Part shown: positions 1-10,626 of the stretch, one piece after another
How the letters are laid out: every line of letters begins with the position of its first letter
Numbering within the stretch: the stretch's first letter is position 1
Assembly: GCA_021849425.1 (NCBI GenBank)
Contig: JAJZSY010000024.1
Span: 1 to 36,848 of the forward strand
Length of the DNA stretch: 36,848 bases
Direction of reading: 5' to 3'
Origin: Pseudomonadota bacterium
GTDB taxonomy: Bacteria; Pseudomonadota; Alphaproteobacteria; Acetobacterales; Acetobacteraceae
Notes under the pieces: generated by a model
Seen by the model: the letters and a program-made list of their open reading frames with translations, nothing else
Told to the model about the DNA's origin: nothing
Database searches by the model: none
Position numbers and translations under genes: made by a program

Positions 1-2
1 CC

Positions 3-308
3 CATGACGAGCACATGAGCAGCATCAGCCTGTCGGTGAAGAAGCCGCTCGACCCCGAGCTGTTCAACGCCTGGATCGGCGGCATCCTCGCCACCCAGGG
101 CCAGGACATCCTGCGCACCAAGGGCATTCTCGCCTTCGCCGGCGAGGACCGCCGCTTCGCCTTCCAGGCCGTGCACATGATGGCGGATGGCGATTTCATC
201 CGCCCCTGGAAGGACGACGAGGAGCGCGAAAGCCGCATCGTCTTCATCGGTCGCGATCTCAACCGCCCGATGCTGCGCCGCGGTTTCGAAAGCTGCATCG
301 CCGAATGA
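3..308 (+). CDS. CobW-family GTPase, C-terminal fragment
   Basis: Partial gene running in from the left edge. The readable frame begins with a His/Asp/Glu-containing stretch (H-D-E-H), then the CobW C-terminal domain, with F-N-A-W-I, a segment around G-Q-D-I-L-R-T-K-G, and a late F-I-G-R-D-L strand. In the COG0523 family the N-terminal half is a G3E GTPase, and these proteins act as metallochaperones, mostly for zinc or cobalt. A His-rich linker before the C-terminal domain is typical. The GTPase half is outside the window, so the metal cannot be judged. An internal ATG at 15 is unlikely to be the true start because the frame is open to the edge. Its stop overlaps the start of the next gene. 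Confidence 0.85.
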   Translation, partial: HDEHMSSISLSVKKPLDPELFNAWIGGILATQGQDILRTKGILAFAGEDRRFAFQAVHMMADGDFIRPWKDDEERESRIVFIGRDLNRPMLRRGFESCIAE

Positions 309-1351
309 GCGGCATGGTCACCGATGCGGACGAGATGCTCCGTGTGCGCGGCGTGTCGCACGATTGCGCCGAGTTCGTCACCGCCCTCGCCTTCGACCGT
401 GCCGGCGGCTCCCTCGCCGCTGGCCTTGGCGACGGGCGGATCGTGCTGCGCGGCGTTACCGGCGGCGACTTCGCCGAACACGCCTGCCATGACGGCGCGG
501 TGCTCGCCCTCGCGCCGGATTTCGACGAGCGCGGGTTCTGCTCCGGCGGCGATGACGGCGCGCTGAAACGGCTTGACTCCGCAACGGGCGAGAGCACGGA
601 ACTCGCCAGCTTCGGCATGAAATGGGTCGAGCACGTTCTGACCGTGCCAGACCGCAAAGCGCCGCTGCGGGCGGTCGCTGTCGGCAAGACCATCCACCTG
701 CTCGATGCCGCCGGCGCCACGCTCCGCACCCTCGCCCACCCCTCGACCGTCGCCGGCATGGCGCTCGATCCGAAACACCGCCGCCTCGCCGCCGCGCACT
801 ACAACGGCGCCTCGCTCTGGTTCGTCCGCTCCGAGAACGCTAAGCCGCAGGTCTTCGAGTGGAAGGGTAGTCATCTCGCCGTCGCCCTGCATCCCGATAT
901 CGAGGCGATGGTCACCGCCATGCAGGAAAACGAGTTGCATGGCTGGAAACTGCCCGACGGCCAGCACATGCGGATGAGCGGCTACCCGACGAAGCCCGAA
1001 TCGCTCGACTTCACCCGCTCGGGCAAGTGGCTCGCGACCGCCGGCGCCGAGGCCATTGTGATCTGGCCGTTCTTCGGCGGCGGGCCAATGGGCAAGGCCC
1101 CGCTGGAGCTTGCTGCCGGCGAAACCGTGGTCCGCCGGGTCGCTTGTCATCCGCAACACGAGGTCGTCGCCGCCGGTTTCGCCGATGGCTCGGTCGTCGT
1201 GGCCGATATCGGGCGCGAACGCATCCTGCCCGTCGCCGCCGCCGGGCGCGGCGCGGTCTCCGCCCTTGGCTGGAGTCCGAACGGCGCCCATCTCGCCTTC
1301 GGCACGGAGTCCGGCTTTCTTGCCCTGATCGATTTCTCGCGAAAGGACTGA
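305..1351 (+). CDS. WD40 repeat protein coupled to CobW
   Basis: A 348-residue protein with repeated blades such as V-T-A-L-A-F-D-R-A-G-G-S-L-A-A-G, spaced about 40 residues apart, and a final S-A-L-G-W-S-P-N-G-A-H-L-A-F-G-T. It fits a single seven-bladed beta-propeller with no other domain. No signal peptide is visible, so it is probably cytoplasmic. The start overlaps the CobW stop by four bases (ATGA), which implies translational coupling. By context it may be a partner in metal handling or zinc stress, but the sequence shows no enzyme motif. WD40 fold: confident. Role: inferred. Confidence 0.85.
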   Translation: MSGMVTDADEMLRVRGVSHDCAEFVTALAFDRAGGSLAAGLGDGRIVLRGVTGGDFAEHACHDGAVLALAPDFDERGFCSGGDDGALKRLDSATGESTELASFGMKWVEHVLTVPDRKAPLRAVAVGKTIHLLDAAGATLRTLAHPSTVAGMALDPKHRRLAAAHYNGASLWFVRSENAKPQVFEWKGSHLAVALHPDIEAMVTAMQENELHGWKLPDGQHMRMSGYPTKPESLDFTRSGKWLATAGAEAIVIWPFFGGGPMGKAPLELAAGETVVRRVACHPQHEVVAAGFADGSVVVADIGRERILPVAAAGRGAVSALGWSPNGAHLAFGTESGFLALIDFSRKD

Positions 1352-1352
1352 C

Positions 1353-2177
1353 ATGACCAGCATGCCCATCACCGCCGGCGCGCTCGCCATGCCCAAGCTC
1401 GGTCTTGGCACCTGGCGGATGAGCGGCCGCGACTGCACCGCCGCTGTCACCCGCGCGCTGTCACTCGGGTATCGTCATATCGACACCGCCGAGATGTACG
1501 GCAATGAAGAGGCCGTCGGCGCCGCCCTCGCCGAAAGCGGCATTGCGCGCGAGGAAATCTTTCTCACCACCAAGGTCTGGTACGAGAACCTCACGCCGGA
1601 CGGGGTGCGCCGCGCCATCGAGGCGAGCCTCGCCAAGCTGCGCACCGACCATGTGAACCTGTTCCTGATCCACTGGCCCTCACCCTCGATGAACCTTGCG
1701 GCGGTCCTGGCCACCATGGCGCATCTGAAACATGAGGGTTTGGTTCGACATATCGGCGTGTCGAACTTCACCGTGGCGCTGATGCGCCAGGCCGTCGAGG
1801 CGATCGGCGCCGAGATCGCCTGCAACCAGGTGGAATATCACGTCCTGCTCGGGCAGAACGCGGTGCTCGACTATGCGCGGGCCCACGGCATCGCGGTGAC
1901 CGCCTATTGCCCGCTCGCCCAGGGTCGGCTCGGCGACCATCCGGCGCTCGCTGCGGTCGCCGCGAAGCATGGCGCAACACCGGCGCAGATCGCCCTCAAA
2001 TACCTGCTCGACCAGGATGGCGTCGCGGCCATTCCCAAAGCCGCGCGGGAAGAAACCCAGCGCGCCAATCTCGCCGCCCTCGCCATCACCCTCGACGACG
2101 AGGACCGCGCCGCCCTCGCCGCCCTGCCGAAAACCCAGCGTTTCGTCGACCCGGCCTTCGCACCGGAGTGGGACTGA
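1353..2177 (+). CDS. Aldo/keto reductase
   Basis: A 274-residue NADPH-dependent oxidoreductase of the AKR superfamily, close in layout to the 2,5-diketo-D-gluconate reductases and DkgA/B. The catalytic tetrad is visible: Asp44 in R-H-I-D-T-A, Tyr49 in E-M-Y-G-N, Lys74 in T-T-K-V and His107 in L-I-H-W-P. The late segment I-P-K-A-A-R-E-E matches the cofactor-binding end of the barrel. The start at 1353 lies one base after the WD40 stop; a second ATG at 1362 is possible. It is probably co-transcribed with the two genes upstream. The physiological substrate cannot be read from sequence. Confidence 0.9.
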   Translation: MTSMPITAGALAMPKLGLGTWRMSGRDCTAAVTRALSLGYRHIDTAEMYGNEEAVGAALAESGIAREEIFLTTKVWYENLTPDGVRRAIEASLAKLRTDHVNLFLIHWPSPSMNLAAVLATMAHLKHEGLVRHIGVSNFTVALMRQAVEAIGAEIACNQVEYHVLLGQNAVLDYARAHGIAVTAYCPLAQGRLGDHPALAAVAAKHGATPAQIALKYLLDQDGVAAIPKAAREETQRANLAALAITLDDEDRAALAALPKTQRFVDPAFAPEWD

Positions 2178-2182
2178 CAAAA

Positions 2183-2210
2183 ACCGGCCGGCGTTGTCGC
2201 GCCGGCCGGT
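2183..2210 (-). terminator. Rho-independent terminator of typA
   Basis: A perfect 11-base-pair stem (ACCGGCCGGCG paired with CGCCGGCCGGT) with a six-base loop. Read on the minus strand it is followed by a run of T, from the five A at 2179-2183, and it begins about 33 bases past the typA stop. On the plus strand the hairpin has no T run, so it may only weakly end the aldo/keto reductase transcript that converges on it. Confidence 0.8.
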
Positions 2211-2242
2211 CTGGCTCAACTCGTCAACATGCAGCCGCCTGA

Positions 2243-4075
2243 TCAGGCGGCGTCGGACGCCCGCTCGGCCTTCTTGCGCGCGTGCGGATCGAGATGCCGC
2301 TTGCGCAGCCGCACGGCACTCGGCGTCACCTCCACCAGCTCGTCATCCTCAATATAGGCAATCGCCTGCTCAAGGCTCATCCGGCGCGGCGGCGTCAGCA
2401 GCAGCGCCTCGTCCTTGCCGGCGGCGCGGATGTTGGTAAGCTTCTTCTCCTTGATCGGGTTCACGTCGAGATCGTTCTCCCGGCTGTGCTCGCCGATGAT
2501 CATGCCCTCGTAAACCTTCTCGCCACCGCCGATGAACAGCGTGCCGCGCTCCTGGAGATAGAACAGCGCGTATTGCACGCTCTCGCCATCGGCATTGGCG
2601 ATCAGCGCGCCGTTGCGCCGTCCCTCGATCGTGCCCTTCCAGGGGCCGTAGCCGATGAAGTGCCGGTTCATCACGCCGGAGCCGCGCGTGTCGGTCAGGA
2701 ACTCGCCGTGATAGCCGATCAGTCCGCGGCTCGGGATGTGGAAGGTCAGCCGCTGCTTGTCGCCGCCCGAGGGACGGATATCCTGTAACTCGCCCTTGCG
2801 GCGGCTCATCTTCTCGACGACGACGCCGGAATACGGCTCATCGACGTCGATCAGCACCTCTTCCATCGGCTCCTCGCGCGCGCCGGTCTCCGGGTTGTCG
2901 CGGGTGAGGACACGCGGCCGGCCGATCGTCAGCTCGAAGCCCTCGCGGCGCATCGTCTCGATCAGCACGCCAAGCTGCAATTCGCCGCGCCCGGCCACCT
3001 CGAACGCCTCGGTTTCGTTGGAGTCGGTCACGCGGATCGCAACATTGCCCTCCGCCTCGCGGAACAGCCGGTCGCGGATCTGCCGCGATGTCACCTTCTT
3101 GCCCTCGCGCCCGGCGAGCGGACCGTCATTGATGCGGAAGGTCATCGACAGGGTCGGCGGGTCGATCGGGATCGCCGGCAGGGCGGCGCCGATTTCCATC
3201 GCGCCGATCGTGTCCGGCACGGTCGCCTCCTTGAGGCCAGCCACCGCGATGATGTCGCCCGCGGAAACCTCGTCCACCGGCACGCGCTCCAGGCCGCGGA
3301 AGGCGAGCAGCTTGGTCAGCCGTCCGGTTTCCACCGCGCGCCCGTCGAAGCTGATGACGCGCACCGGCATGTTCACGGTCGCCCGCCCCTGCTCGACGCG
3401 GCCGGTCAGCACGCGGCCGAGGAAGTTGTCGCTCTCGAGAATGGTGGCGACCATGGCGAAGGGCGCTTCGGCATCGAGGCCAGGCTCGGGCACATGGCTC
3501 ACGATCAGGTCGAACAGCGGCGAGAGGTTCTCGCGCGGGCCATCCAGCGTCGCGGTCGCCCAGCCCTGGCGGCCGGAGGCATAGAGCATCGGGAAATCGA
3601 GCTGCTCGTCATTCGCGCCGAGGGCCGCGAACAGGTCGAACACCTCGTTGTGCACTTCGTCGGCGCGGGCGTCGGGGCGGTCGATCTTGTTGACGACGAC
3701 GATCGGCTTCAGCCCGCGCGCCAGCGCCTTGCCCACCACGAACTTGGTCTGCGGCAGCACGCCCTCGGCGGCATCGACGAGGACGACCACGCCGTCCACC
3801 ATGTTCAGGATGCGCTCGACCTCGCCGCCGAAATCGGCATGGCCCGGTGTATCGACGATATTGATCCGCACATCGCCCCACTGCACGGCGGTGCACTTGG
3901 CGAGGATGGTGATGCCGCGCTCGCGCTCAAGGTCGTTGCGGTCGAGCGCCCGCTCGGCCACCTGCTGATGCGCGCCGAACGAGCCGGACTGCTTGAGAAG
4001 GTTGTCCACGAGCGTGGTCTTGCCATGGTCGACATGGGCGATGATCGCCACGTTGCGCAGCTTGGTCTCGGTCAT
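2243..4075 (-). CDS. typA: Ribosome-associated GTPase TypA/BipA
   Basis: A 610-residue translational GTPase of normal family length. The G1 motif A-H-V-D-H-G-K-T lies at residues 13-20, D-T-P-G-H at 75-79 and N-K-I-D at 129-132. EF-G-like domains follow, then the BipA-specific C-terminal part with R-G-L-I-G-Y and E-H-S-R-E-N-D-L. TypA binds the ribosome and supports 50S assembly and growth under cold or stress. It is a single transcription unit with its own terminator. A perfect 15-base palindrome sits 41-55 bases upstream of the start. Confidence 0.97.
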   Translation of the reverse strand: MTETKLRNVAIIAHVDHGKTTLVDNLLKQSGSFGAHQQVAERALDRNDLERERGITILAKCTAVQWGDVRINIVDTPGHADFGGEVERILNMVDGVVVLVDAAEGVLPQTKFVVGKALARGLKPIVVVNKIDRPDARADEVHNEVFDLFAALGANDEQLDFPMLYASGRQGWATATLDGPRENLSPLFDLIVSHVPEPGLDAEAPFAMVATILESDNFLGRVLTGRVEQGRATVNMPVRVISFDGRAVETGRLTKLLAFRGLERVPVDEVSAGDIIAVAGLKEATVPDTIGAMEIGAALPAIPIDPPTLSMTFRINDGPLAGREGKKVTSRQIRDRLFREAEGNVAIRVTDSNETEAFEVAGRGELQLGVLIETMRREGFELTIGRPRVLTRDNPETGAREEPMEEVLIDVDEPYSGVVVEKMSRRKGELQDIRPSGGDKQRLTFHIPSRGLIGYHGEFLTDTRGSGVMNRHFIGYGPWKGTIEGRRNGALIANADGESVQYALFYLQERGTLFIGGGEKVYEGMIIGEHSRENDLDVNPIKEKKLTNIRAAGKDEALLLTPPRRMSLEQAIAYIEDDELVEVTPSAVRLRKRHLDPHARKKAERASDAA

Positions 4076-4115
4076 GATAAAGGTCTTTCGGGGTTCAACG
4101 CGGCTCCTCTACACG

Positions 4116-4130
4116 TTTTGCATTGCAAAA
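4116..4130. promoter_or_regulatory. 15-base palindrome upstream of typA
   Basis: TTTTGCATTGCAAAA is a perfect inverted repeat around a central T and is AT-rich against a GC-rich background. It lies 41-55 bases before the typA start, in the expected promoter zone, so an operator is plausible. No regulator is identified. Confidence 0.4.
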
Positions 4131-4271
4131 GCGAGCTTCATGACGCAGACGCGATATGAAGAGTTGAAAACGGGCCGGCAGAAGCTGCCCGTCTGCGCCG
4201 CCGGGCGGCGTCTGCGCCGCTATTTCGCGGCCGGCGCGGCACGGGGTAACGAGAGATGCGTCACCACGCGA

Positions 4272-4313
4272 TTAGAGCATCATCCGATCCATCCGGCTTG
4301 GAAAGTGCTCTAA
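4272..4313. repeat. Imperfect palindromic element, TTAGAGCA arms
   Basis: Outer arms TTAGAGCA (4272-4279) and TGCTCTAA (4306-4313) pair perfectly. The inner parts of the two arms are still partly complementary, so the element looks like a degenerate hairpin of roughly 42 bases. Similar AGAGCA-armed palindromes are scattered through intergenic regions of many alphaproteobacterial genomes, which I recall and have not searched. Confidence 0.5.
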
Positions 4314-4377
4314 ACCATTGTCACGAATGTCCGCCCCCGGCTTGACGGCGCCGGGCGCTGGACTGGCAAATGATGCC

Positions 4378-5628
4378 ATGAACCGGATTCGCGCCATTAC
4401 CCTGATCGGCCTGCTCGGCTTTTCTTCAGGCCTGCCGCTCGCCCTGTCCGGTTTCACGCTGCGGCTCTGGCTCGCCCGCGCCCATCTGCCGCTGGAGGCG
4501 ATCGGCTTCACTGCCAATCTCGGCATCGCCTATTCTCTGAAATTCCTCTGGGCGCCGGCGCTCGACCAGTTCCGCCCGCCGCGCCCCTTCCGCGCGCTCG
4601 GGCGCCGGCGCGGCTGGCTGCTGCCGATCCAGCTCTGCCTTACCGCCGCCGTCCTCGCCCTCGCCCTCACCCGCCCCGCGCACACCCTGGCCGCCACCCT
4701 GCTGGCCGGCGGCCTCGTCGCCTTCCTCTCGGCCAGCCAGGACATCATGATCGACACCTGGCGGATCGAGTTCTTTCCCCAGCACCTGCAGGGTGCCGCC
4801 ACCGCCGGCTATGTCTGGGGCTACCGGGCAGCGATGCTGATCTCGGGCTCGGGCGTCATCGCCCTGTCGACCCTTACCGGCTGGCATGTCGCGATCCTCG
4901 CGATGGTGCCGCTCCAGCTCGTCGGCGCTGCCGCAACGCTGGCCTGTGCCGAGCCCACTCCGCCGCCGGCGCGCTTGCCGGTCTCGATCGGCGCCCGCTT
5001 CCGCGAGGCGGTCATCGCCCCGCTCGCCGATTTCCTCAGCCGCGAGGGCGCCTGGATCATCCTCGCCTTCGTCATCCTGTTCCGCCTCGGCGAGGCGTTG
5101 GCCGGCGTGATGCTCGCGCCCTACTACACCCATCTGGGCTTCGACCGCGCGACCATCGCCATCGCCAACGGTCCGCCCTCGCTGGTGGCCGTCCTCGCGG
5201 GCACGGCGCTCGGCGGCGTTGCTGTGGCCCGGCTCGGCGTCGGCCGCGCCCTGCTCACCGCCGGCGCCCTCCAGACCCTCACGCTCATCCTTTACCCGCT
5301 GCTCGGCCTCTACCCGCACCTGCCGCACATTCTGCTGGCGACCAGCGTTACGGAGAGTTTCGCCGAAGGCATCGCCGATGCCGCCTTCATCACCTATCTC
5401 TCCGGCCTGTGCACAAAGGCCTATACCGCGACGCAATATGCCCTGCTCTCCTCCGTCGCGGCCCTTGCCCTGCGCACGATCGGCGGTTTCTCCGGGGTTC
5501 TCGCCCATGCAATGGGCTGGCTGCCTTTCTATGAATTCACCGTGATCTCGGCGCTGCCGGCGATGGCGGTGATGCTCTACATCCTGCGCCGCTACCCTCC
5601 CGCACCTGCCGCCCTCGCCACCGAATGA
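4378..5628 (+). CDS. AmpG-like MFS permease
   Basis: A 416-residue inner-membrane protein with about twelve hydrophobic helices and major facilitator features. The N-terminus I-G-L-L-G-F-S-S-G-L-P-L-A-L and the segment Y-S-L-K-F-L-W-A-P-A-L-D resemble AmpG, which imports GlcNAc-anhydromuropeptides released in peptidoglycan turnover. I chose ATG 4378 because the protein is hydrophobic from there; an upstream TTG at 4318 would add a non-conserved leader that overlaps the palindromic repeat. It converges on the ABC-F gene with about 10 bases between stops. MFS: sure. Muropeptide specificity: likely, but AmpG-like siderophore or signal-transducer permeases are an alternative. Confidence 0.85.
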   Translation: MNRIRAITLIGLLGFSSGLPLALSGFTLRLWLARAHLPLEAIGFTANLGIAYSLKFLWAPALDQFRPPRPFRALGRRRGWLLPIQLCLTAAVLALALTRPAHTLAATLLAGGLVAFLSASQDIMIDTWRIEFFPQHLQGAATAGYVWGYRAAMLISGSGVIALSTLTGWHVAILAMVPLQLVGAAATLACAEPTPPPARLPVSIGARFREAVIAPLADFLSREGAWIILAFVILFRLGEALAGVMLAPYYTHLGFDRATIAIANGPPSLVAVLAGTALGGVAVARLGVGRALLTAGALQTLTLILYPLLGLYPHLPHILLATSVTESFAEGIADAAFITYLSGLCTKAYTATQYALLSSVAALALRTIGGFSGVLAHAMGWLPFYEFTVISALPAMAVMLYILRRYPPAPAALATE

Positions 5629-5638
5629 CGCCGGGTGG

Positions 5639-7507
5639 TCAGCCGGAAGCGGCTTCCAGCGCCGCCTCGGCCTCCAGCCAGGCGGCCTCCTTGACCTCGA
5701 TCTCGCCGGCAATGGCGACCAGACGGATATTGATCGCCGAAATCTCCTCCGGCTTCGCCCGGGCATAGAAACCGGCATCGGCGAGCTTCGCCATCAGCGT
5801 CCGCTTCTCCGTCTCAAGCCGGCCGATCGCCGCCTCGGCGTCACGCGCCGCCTTGCGCAGCGGCGCCGTCGCCTCGCGGGCGACGGCGCGGGCCCGCCGG
5901 TCATCCTTCGCCGCCGGCGCCGCCTTGCGCTCGGCAGTGCCGGACGGCTTCTGAGTAATCAGCCGGCGATAGGAATCGAGATCGTCGTCATAGGCCGCGA
6001 CCCGCCCATCGGCGACAAGCAGCAGCCGGTCGGCCACGAGGTCGAGCAGATGTGTGTCATGGGTCACCAGCACCACCGCGCCTGCGAAATCGGTGATCGC
6101 GCGCACCAGCGCCTCGCGGGCATCGATATCGAGATGGTTGGTCGGCTCGTCGAGGATCAGCACCTGCGGCGCGTCGCGCGTGGCGAGGGCGAGCAGCAGC
6201 CGCGCCTTCTCGCCGCCGGAAAGCTGGCCGACCACCGTCTCCACCCGCTCGGCGTCTAGGCCGAACCGCGCGGCCTGCGCGCGCAGCTCCGTCACCGTCG
6301 CCTTCGGCAGGGCGCGGGCGAGATGGCCGAGCGGCGTGTCCGCGAGGTCGAGATCATCCTCCTGGTGCTGCGCGAAATAACCGACGGTGATGCCGCGGGT
6401 GCGGAACGCCGTGCCCGCCATCGGCTCCAGCCGCCCGGCCAGCGCCTTGGCGAGGGTAGACTTGCCGTTGCCATTGGCGCCGAGCAGGGCGATCCGGTCT
6501 TCCATGTCGATCCGCAGCGAGACCTCGCGCAGCACCGGCTTGCCATCATAACCCAGCGTCGCGCGGTCGAGGGCGAGTAGCGGCGGGGAAAGCGGCCTCG
6601 GTGCCGGGAAACTGAACCGCGTCGGCGCGTCCTCGACGATCGTATCGATCACCGGCATCCGCGCCAGCGCCTTGAGGCGGGACTGCGCCTGCCGCGCCTT
6701 GGTCGCCTGGGCGCGGAAGCGGTCGACGAAGGCCTGCATGTGGGCGCGCTGGGCGGCGATCCGCGCCGCCTCGCGGTTCTGCTGCTCGGCCCGCTCGGTG
6801 CGGATGCGGACGAATTCGGCAAAGCCGCCCGGCGTCAGCGTGATCCTGCCGCGGTCGAGATGGGCGATGGAGTCCACCGCGCGGTCGAGCAGATCGCGGT
6901 CGTGCGACACCATCAGCACCGCGCCGGAGAAGCGGGCAAGCCAGGTTTCCAGCCACAGCGTCGCCTCAAGGTCGAGATGGTTGGTCGGCTCGTCGAGCAG
7001 CAGCAGATCGGGGGCGGCGAACAGCGCGGCGGCCAGGGCGACGCGCATCCGCCAGCCGCCCGAAAAGCTCGACATCGGCCGGTTCTGCGCCGCCTCGTCG
7101 AACCCGAGCCCGGCGAGGATCGCCCCGGCGCGGGCCGGGGCGGAGTCGGCGTCGATGGCGATCAGCCGCTCATGGATCGCCGCCAGCCGCTCGGGGGCGG
7201 CGCTGTCAGCCTCGGCGAGCAGCGCGCCACGCTCGGCATCGGCGGCGAGCACGACGGCGGCCGGCGTGATCGAACCGGCCGGCGCCTCCTGCTCCACCGT
7301 GCCGAGCCGCGCGCGGCTTGCAAGACGGATGCTTCCGCCATCCGGCGCGTATATGCCGGCGATCAGCTTCAGCAGCGTGGATTTTCCCGCGCCGTTGCGC
7401 CCGATCAGGCCGATTTTGCGGCCGGGATCGACGACCAGCCCCGCCCCTTCGAGCAGGGCGCGGCCGGCGATGGAAAAAGACAGGTCTTCGATCCGCAACA
7501 GGCTCAT
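5639..7507 (-). CDS. ABC-F family ATPase
   Basis: A 622-residue soluble protein with two ABC domains and no membrane segment. Walker A motifs are G-R-N-G-A-G-K-S-T and G-A-N-G-N-G-K-S-T. Signature motifs are S-F-S-G-G and Q-L-S-G-G-E. Both Walker B strands end in L-D-E-P-T-N-H-L-D. Between the domains is the ABC-F interdomain linker, rich in Arg, Gln and Ala. The C-terminal part, around [10 protein letters not shown], is a charged coiled coil. ABC-F proteins act on the ribosome E site and relieve stalling; this one resembles the Uup/YheS branch. Which branch cannot be settled by eye. Confidence 0.93.
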   Translation of the reverse strand: MSLLRIEDLSFSIAGRALLEGAGLVVDPGRKIGLIGRNGAGKSTLLKLIAGIYAPDGGSIRLASRARLGTVEQEAPAGSITPAAVVLAADAERGALLAEADSAAPERLAAIHERLIAIDADSAPARAGAILAGLGFDEAAQNRPMSSFSGGWRMRVALAAALFAAPDLLLLDEPTNHLDLEATLWLETWLARFSGAVLMVSHDRDLLDRAVDSIAHLDRGRITLTPGGFAEFVRIRTERAEQQNREAARIAAQRAHMQAFVDRFRAQATKARQAQSRLKALARMPVIDTIVEDAPTRFSFPAPRPLSPPLLALDRATLGYDGKPVLREVSLRIDMEDRIALLGANGNGKSTLAKALAGRLEPMAGTAFRTRGITVGYFAQHQEDDLDLADTPLGHLARALPKATVTELRAQAARFGLDAERVETVVGQLSGGEKARLLLALATRDAPQVLILDEPTNHLDIDAREALVRAITDFAGAVVLVTHDTHLLDLVADRLLLVADGRVAAYDDDLDSYRRLITQKPSGTAERKAAPAAKDDRRARAVAREATAPLRKAARDAEAAIGRLETEKRTLMAKLADAGFYARAKPEEISAINIRLVAIAGEIEVKEAAWLEAEAALEAASG

Positions 7508-7600
7508 GGCCGCTTGCTATCCCACAAGCCGGGACTTGCCCACCCCGGCCCGGCCCTGTATGGCCGCGCGCACCGGCTCAACTCCAGACACGAGGCCCCC

Positions 7601-8023
7601 ATGGCAACCGAACGCACGCTTTCCATCATCAAGCCCGACGCGACCCGGCGCAACCTTACCGGCCGCATCAATGCGAAGTTCGAGGAGGCGGGGCTGCGCA
7701 TCGTCGCCCAGAAGCGCATCCACCTGACCAAGAGCCAGGCCGAGGCGTTCTATGGCGTCCACAAGGAACGCCCCTTCTTCGCCGGGCTGGTCAGCTTCAT
7801 GACCTCGGGCCCGGTCGTCGTCCAGGTTCTGGAAGGTGACGACGCGGTGGCCCGCAACCGCGCGATCATGGGCGCGACAGACCCCAAGAAGGCTGAAGCC
7901 GGGACCATCCGCGCGGAATTCGCCGAGGATATCGAGGCGAATTCCGTTCATGGCTCTGACGCCGCCGACACCGCGGCGCAGGAAATCACCTTCTTCTTCG
8001 CCGGCACCGAGATCGTCGGCTGA
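7601..8023 (+). CDS. ndk: Nucleoside diphosphate kinase
   Basis: A 140-residue enzyme of normal length that moves phosphate from ATP to other nucleoside diphosphates. The catalytic histidine is His117 in N-S-V-H-G-S-D. The start is ATG 7601, five bases after a GAGG ribosome binding site; frames extending further upstream are non-coding shadow of the ABC-F gene. It is divergent from the ABC-F gene and has a strong terminator 25 bases after its stop. Confidence 0.97.
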   Translation: MATERTLSIIKPDATRRNLTGRINAKFEEAGLRIVAQKRIHLTKSQAEAFYGVHKERPFFAGLVSFMTSGPVVVQVLEGDDAVARNRAIMGATDPKKAEAGTIRAEFAEDIEANSVHGSDAADTAAQEITFFFAGTEIVG

Positions 8024-8048
8024 TCCGGCCAGGCTGAAGAGACTGCAC

Positions 8049-8076
8049 AAAAAAGGGGGCGAAAGCCCCCTTTTTT
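8049..8076. terminator. Bidirectional Rho-independent terminator
   Basis: A six-base stem GGGGGC/GCCCCC with a GAAA tetraloop, flanked by six A on the left and six T on the right, so the A and T runs extend the stem. It works in both directions and serves ndk on the plus strand and the lipoprotein gene on the minus strand. Confidence 0.93.
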
Positions 8077-8112
8077 ATATTCTCGACGCTTGTTACCGAA
8101 GCATCGGCAAAA

Positions 8113-8367
8113 TTACGGTACGTGGCCCAGGTTGACCTGGTTCGGGTTCGTTACCGCGCCGCCGATCGCTCCCACAGCACCGCCGATCAATGCCCCCGTC
8201 GCAGCCGAACCGCCGGTTGCAGCGCCGAGGATGGCACCAGCGCCGGCACCGATGGCTCCGCCCGACAGGGCGCGCTGGCCCGGGGTATAGCCACACCCGG
8301 CAAGCCCCAGCGCCGTCGCGCACAGCAGGGCGGGCAAAATGAAGCGTTGTTTCGATCTCAAGGCCAT
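8113..8367 (-). CDS. Glycine-zipper lipoprotein
   Basis: An 84-residue small envelope protein. A signal peptide of about 24 residues ends in a lipobox L-A-G-C, so the mature N-terminus should be a lipidated cysteine. The rest is a glycine zipper of G-x-x-x-G type, such as G-A-I-G-A-G-A-G-A-I-L-G-A. It resembles OsmB and other YMGG/17-kDa-antigen-like proteins, which are often stress-induced and of unknown precise role. GGAGA lies a few bases before the ATG. It is monocistronic. Confidence 0.85.
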   Translation of the reverse strand: MALRSKQRFILPALLCATALGLAGCGYTPGQRALSGGAIGAGAGAILGAATGGSAATGALIGGAVGAIGGAVTNPNQVNLGHVP

Positions 8368-8509
8368 TGTCCAGGTCTCCTCATTCCGTTCAACGCGATA
8401 TAGGTCTCGGCGTTGCGAATGGATGTCCGCCGGATGTCGGCATTGTAACGGCGGCTTTCCGGCAACTTCATGGCGCCTGCGCGGGCAGCCTTGTTAATCG
8501 AACGGGTAG

Positions 8510-9685
<1,176 letters not shown>

Positions 9686-9690
9686 GCGGC

Positions 9691-9715
9691 TGCCAACGAT
9701 GTAAGATCGTCGGCA
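9691..9715 (+). terminator. Hairpin after mreB, possible weak terminator
   Basis: TGCC-A-ACGAT pairs with ATCGT-C-GGCA around the loop GTAAG, starting five bases after the mreB stop. There is one internal mismatch and no T run, so it may slow or trim transcripts and not end them. Confidence 0.35.
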
Positions 9716-9743
9716 CCATCGAAGCGGACTGGAGGAATTTACC

Positions 9744-10622
9744 ATGGCGATCCGCAAGATTCTTCTCCCTCTCGCGGGCGCAGCCTCGGCCCGCGCGGCG
9801 CTCGCGACCGCGCTTCTGCTCGGCCAGCGCTGGAGGGCGCATGTGCACGCTCTTCACGTCCGCACCGATACGCGCGATGTCGCGCCACTGGCTGGCGAAG
9901 GCCTGTCGGGCGCGATGATCGAAGAAATGATGGCGACCACCGAGAAGGAAGGGAACACCGAGGCCCGCGCCCTCTCGGCGCTGTTCGACGCAGAAACCAC
10001 CGCCCGCGGCATTGCGGTCGGCGCGCCGGTCCGCGCGGTCAGCGGCGCCGTCGAGCAGGCCAGCGCATGGTTCAGTTCCGTCGTCGGTCGCGAGGATGAG
10101 CTTGTCGCCAGCGAGGCTCGGCTGTCGGACCTCATCGTGGTGCCGCATCCCAAATCCGCCGAGGACGTCGCCTCCGCGGACGCGCTTCACGCCGTTCTGT
10201 TCGACTCCGGCCGCCCCGCGCTGATCGCCCCCGTCGAGCCGGCGGACTCGATCGGCACACGCATCGCGATCGCCTGGAACGGAACCGCGGAAAGCGCCTC
10301 CGCTGTCGCCTCCGCAATGCCCTGGCTCGCCAGCGCCGCGCATGTGCGGATTTTTCACTCGCCGGATTACCAGCGGCAAGGCCCGCCGGCCGCCCAACTC
10401 GCGGCCTATCTCGAACTTCACGGCATCACCGCGGACGAAACCGAATTCCGCGCGACCGACCGCAGCGCCGGCGCCGGGCTTCTCGCGGCCGTGACCGAAT
10501 ATGGAGCGGATTTGCTGGCCATGGGGGCATATTCGCACTCGCGGCTGCGTCAGCTCATCCTCGGCGGTGTCACCCGGCATGTTCTCGAACACGCCCGACT
10601 GCCGGTGCTGATGAACCGGTAG
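9744..10622 (+). CDS. Tandem universal stress protein
   Basis: A 292-residue protein made of two Usp folds. The first half starts A-I-R-K-I-L-L-P-L-A-G-A. The second, from about residue 170, starts T-R-I-A-I-A-W-N-G-T and ends with the ATP-loop-like G-A-Y-S-H-S-R-L-R-Q-L-I-L-G-G-V-T. Tandem Usp proteins bind nucleotides and protect against stress; the partners are unknown. A strong GGAGG site lies eight bases before the ATG. The stop is four bases before marR, so the two are one unit. Confidence 0.88.
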   Translation: MAIRKILLPLAGAASARAALATALLLGQRWRAHVHALHVRTDTRDVAPLAGEGLSGAMIEEMMATTEKEGNTEARALSALFDAETTARGIAVGAPVRAVSGAVEQASAWFSSVVGREDELVASEARLSDLIVVPHPKSAEDVASADALHAVLFDSGRPALIAPVEPADSIGTRIAIAWNGTAESASAVASAMPWLASAAHVRIFHSPDYQRQGPPAAQLAAYLELHGITADETEFRATDRSAGAGLLAAVTEYGADLLAMGAYSHSRLRQLILGGVTRHVLEHARLPVLMNR

Positions 10623-10626
10623 ACCG

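Larger units (their letters stand above)
4076..4377. other. Intergenic region, typA to ampG-like gene
   Basis: About 300 bases between two divergent genes. It holds a 15-base palindrome near typA and an imperfect dispersed-type inverted repeat near the permease gene. A 57-codon frame from 4140 has no clear ribosome binding site and runs through the repeat, so I do not call it. No convincing tRNA, small RNA or sigma-70 promoter was recognised. Confidence 0.5.

Noticed and set aside
4140..4313. 57-codon plus-strand frame between typA and the AmpG-like gene
   Set aside because: No clear ribosome binding site, no recognisable family, and it runs through the palindromic repeat.
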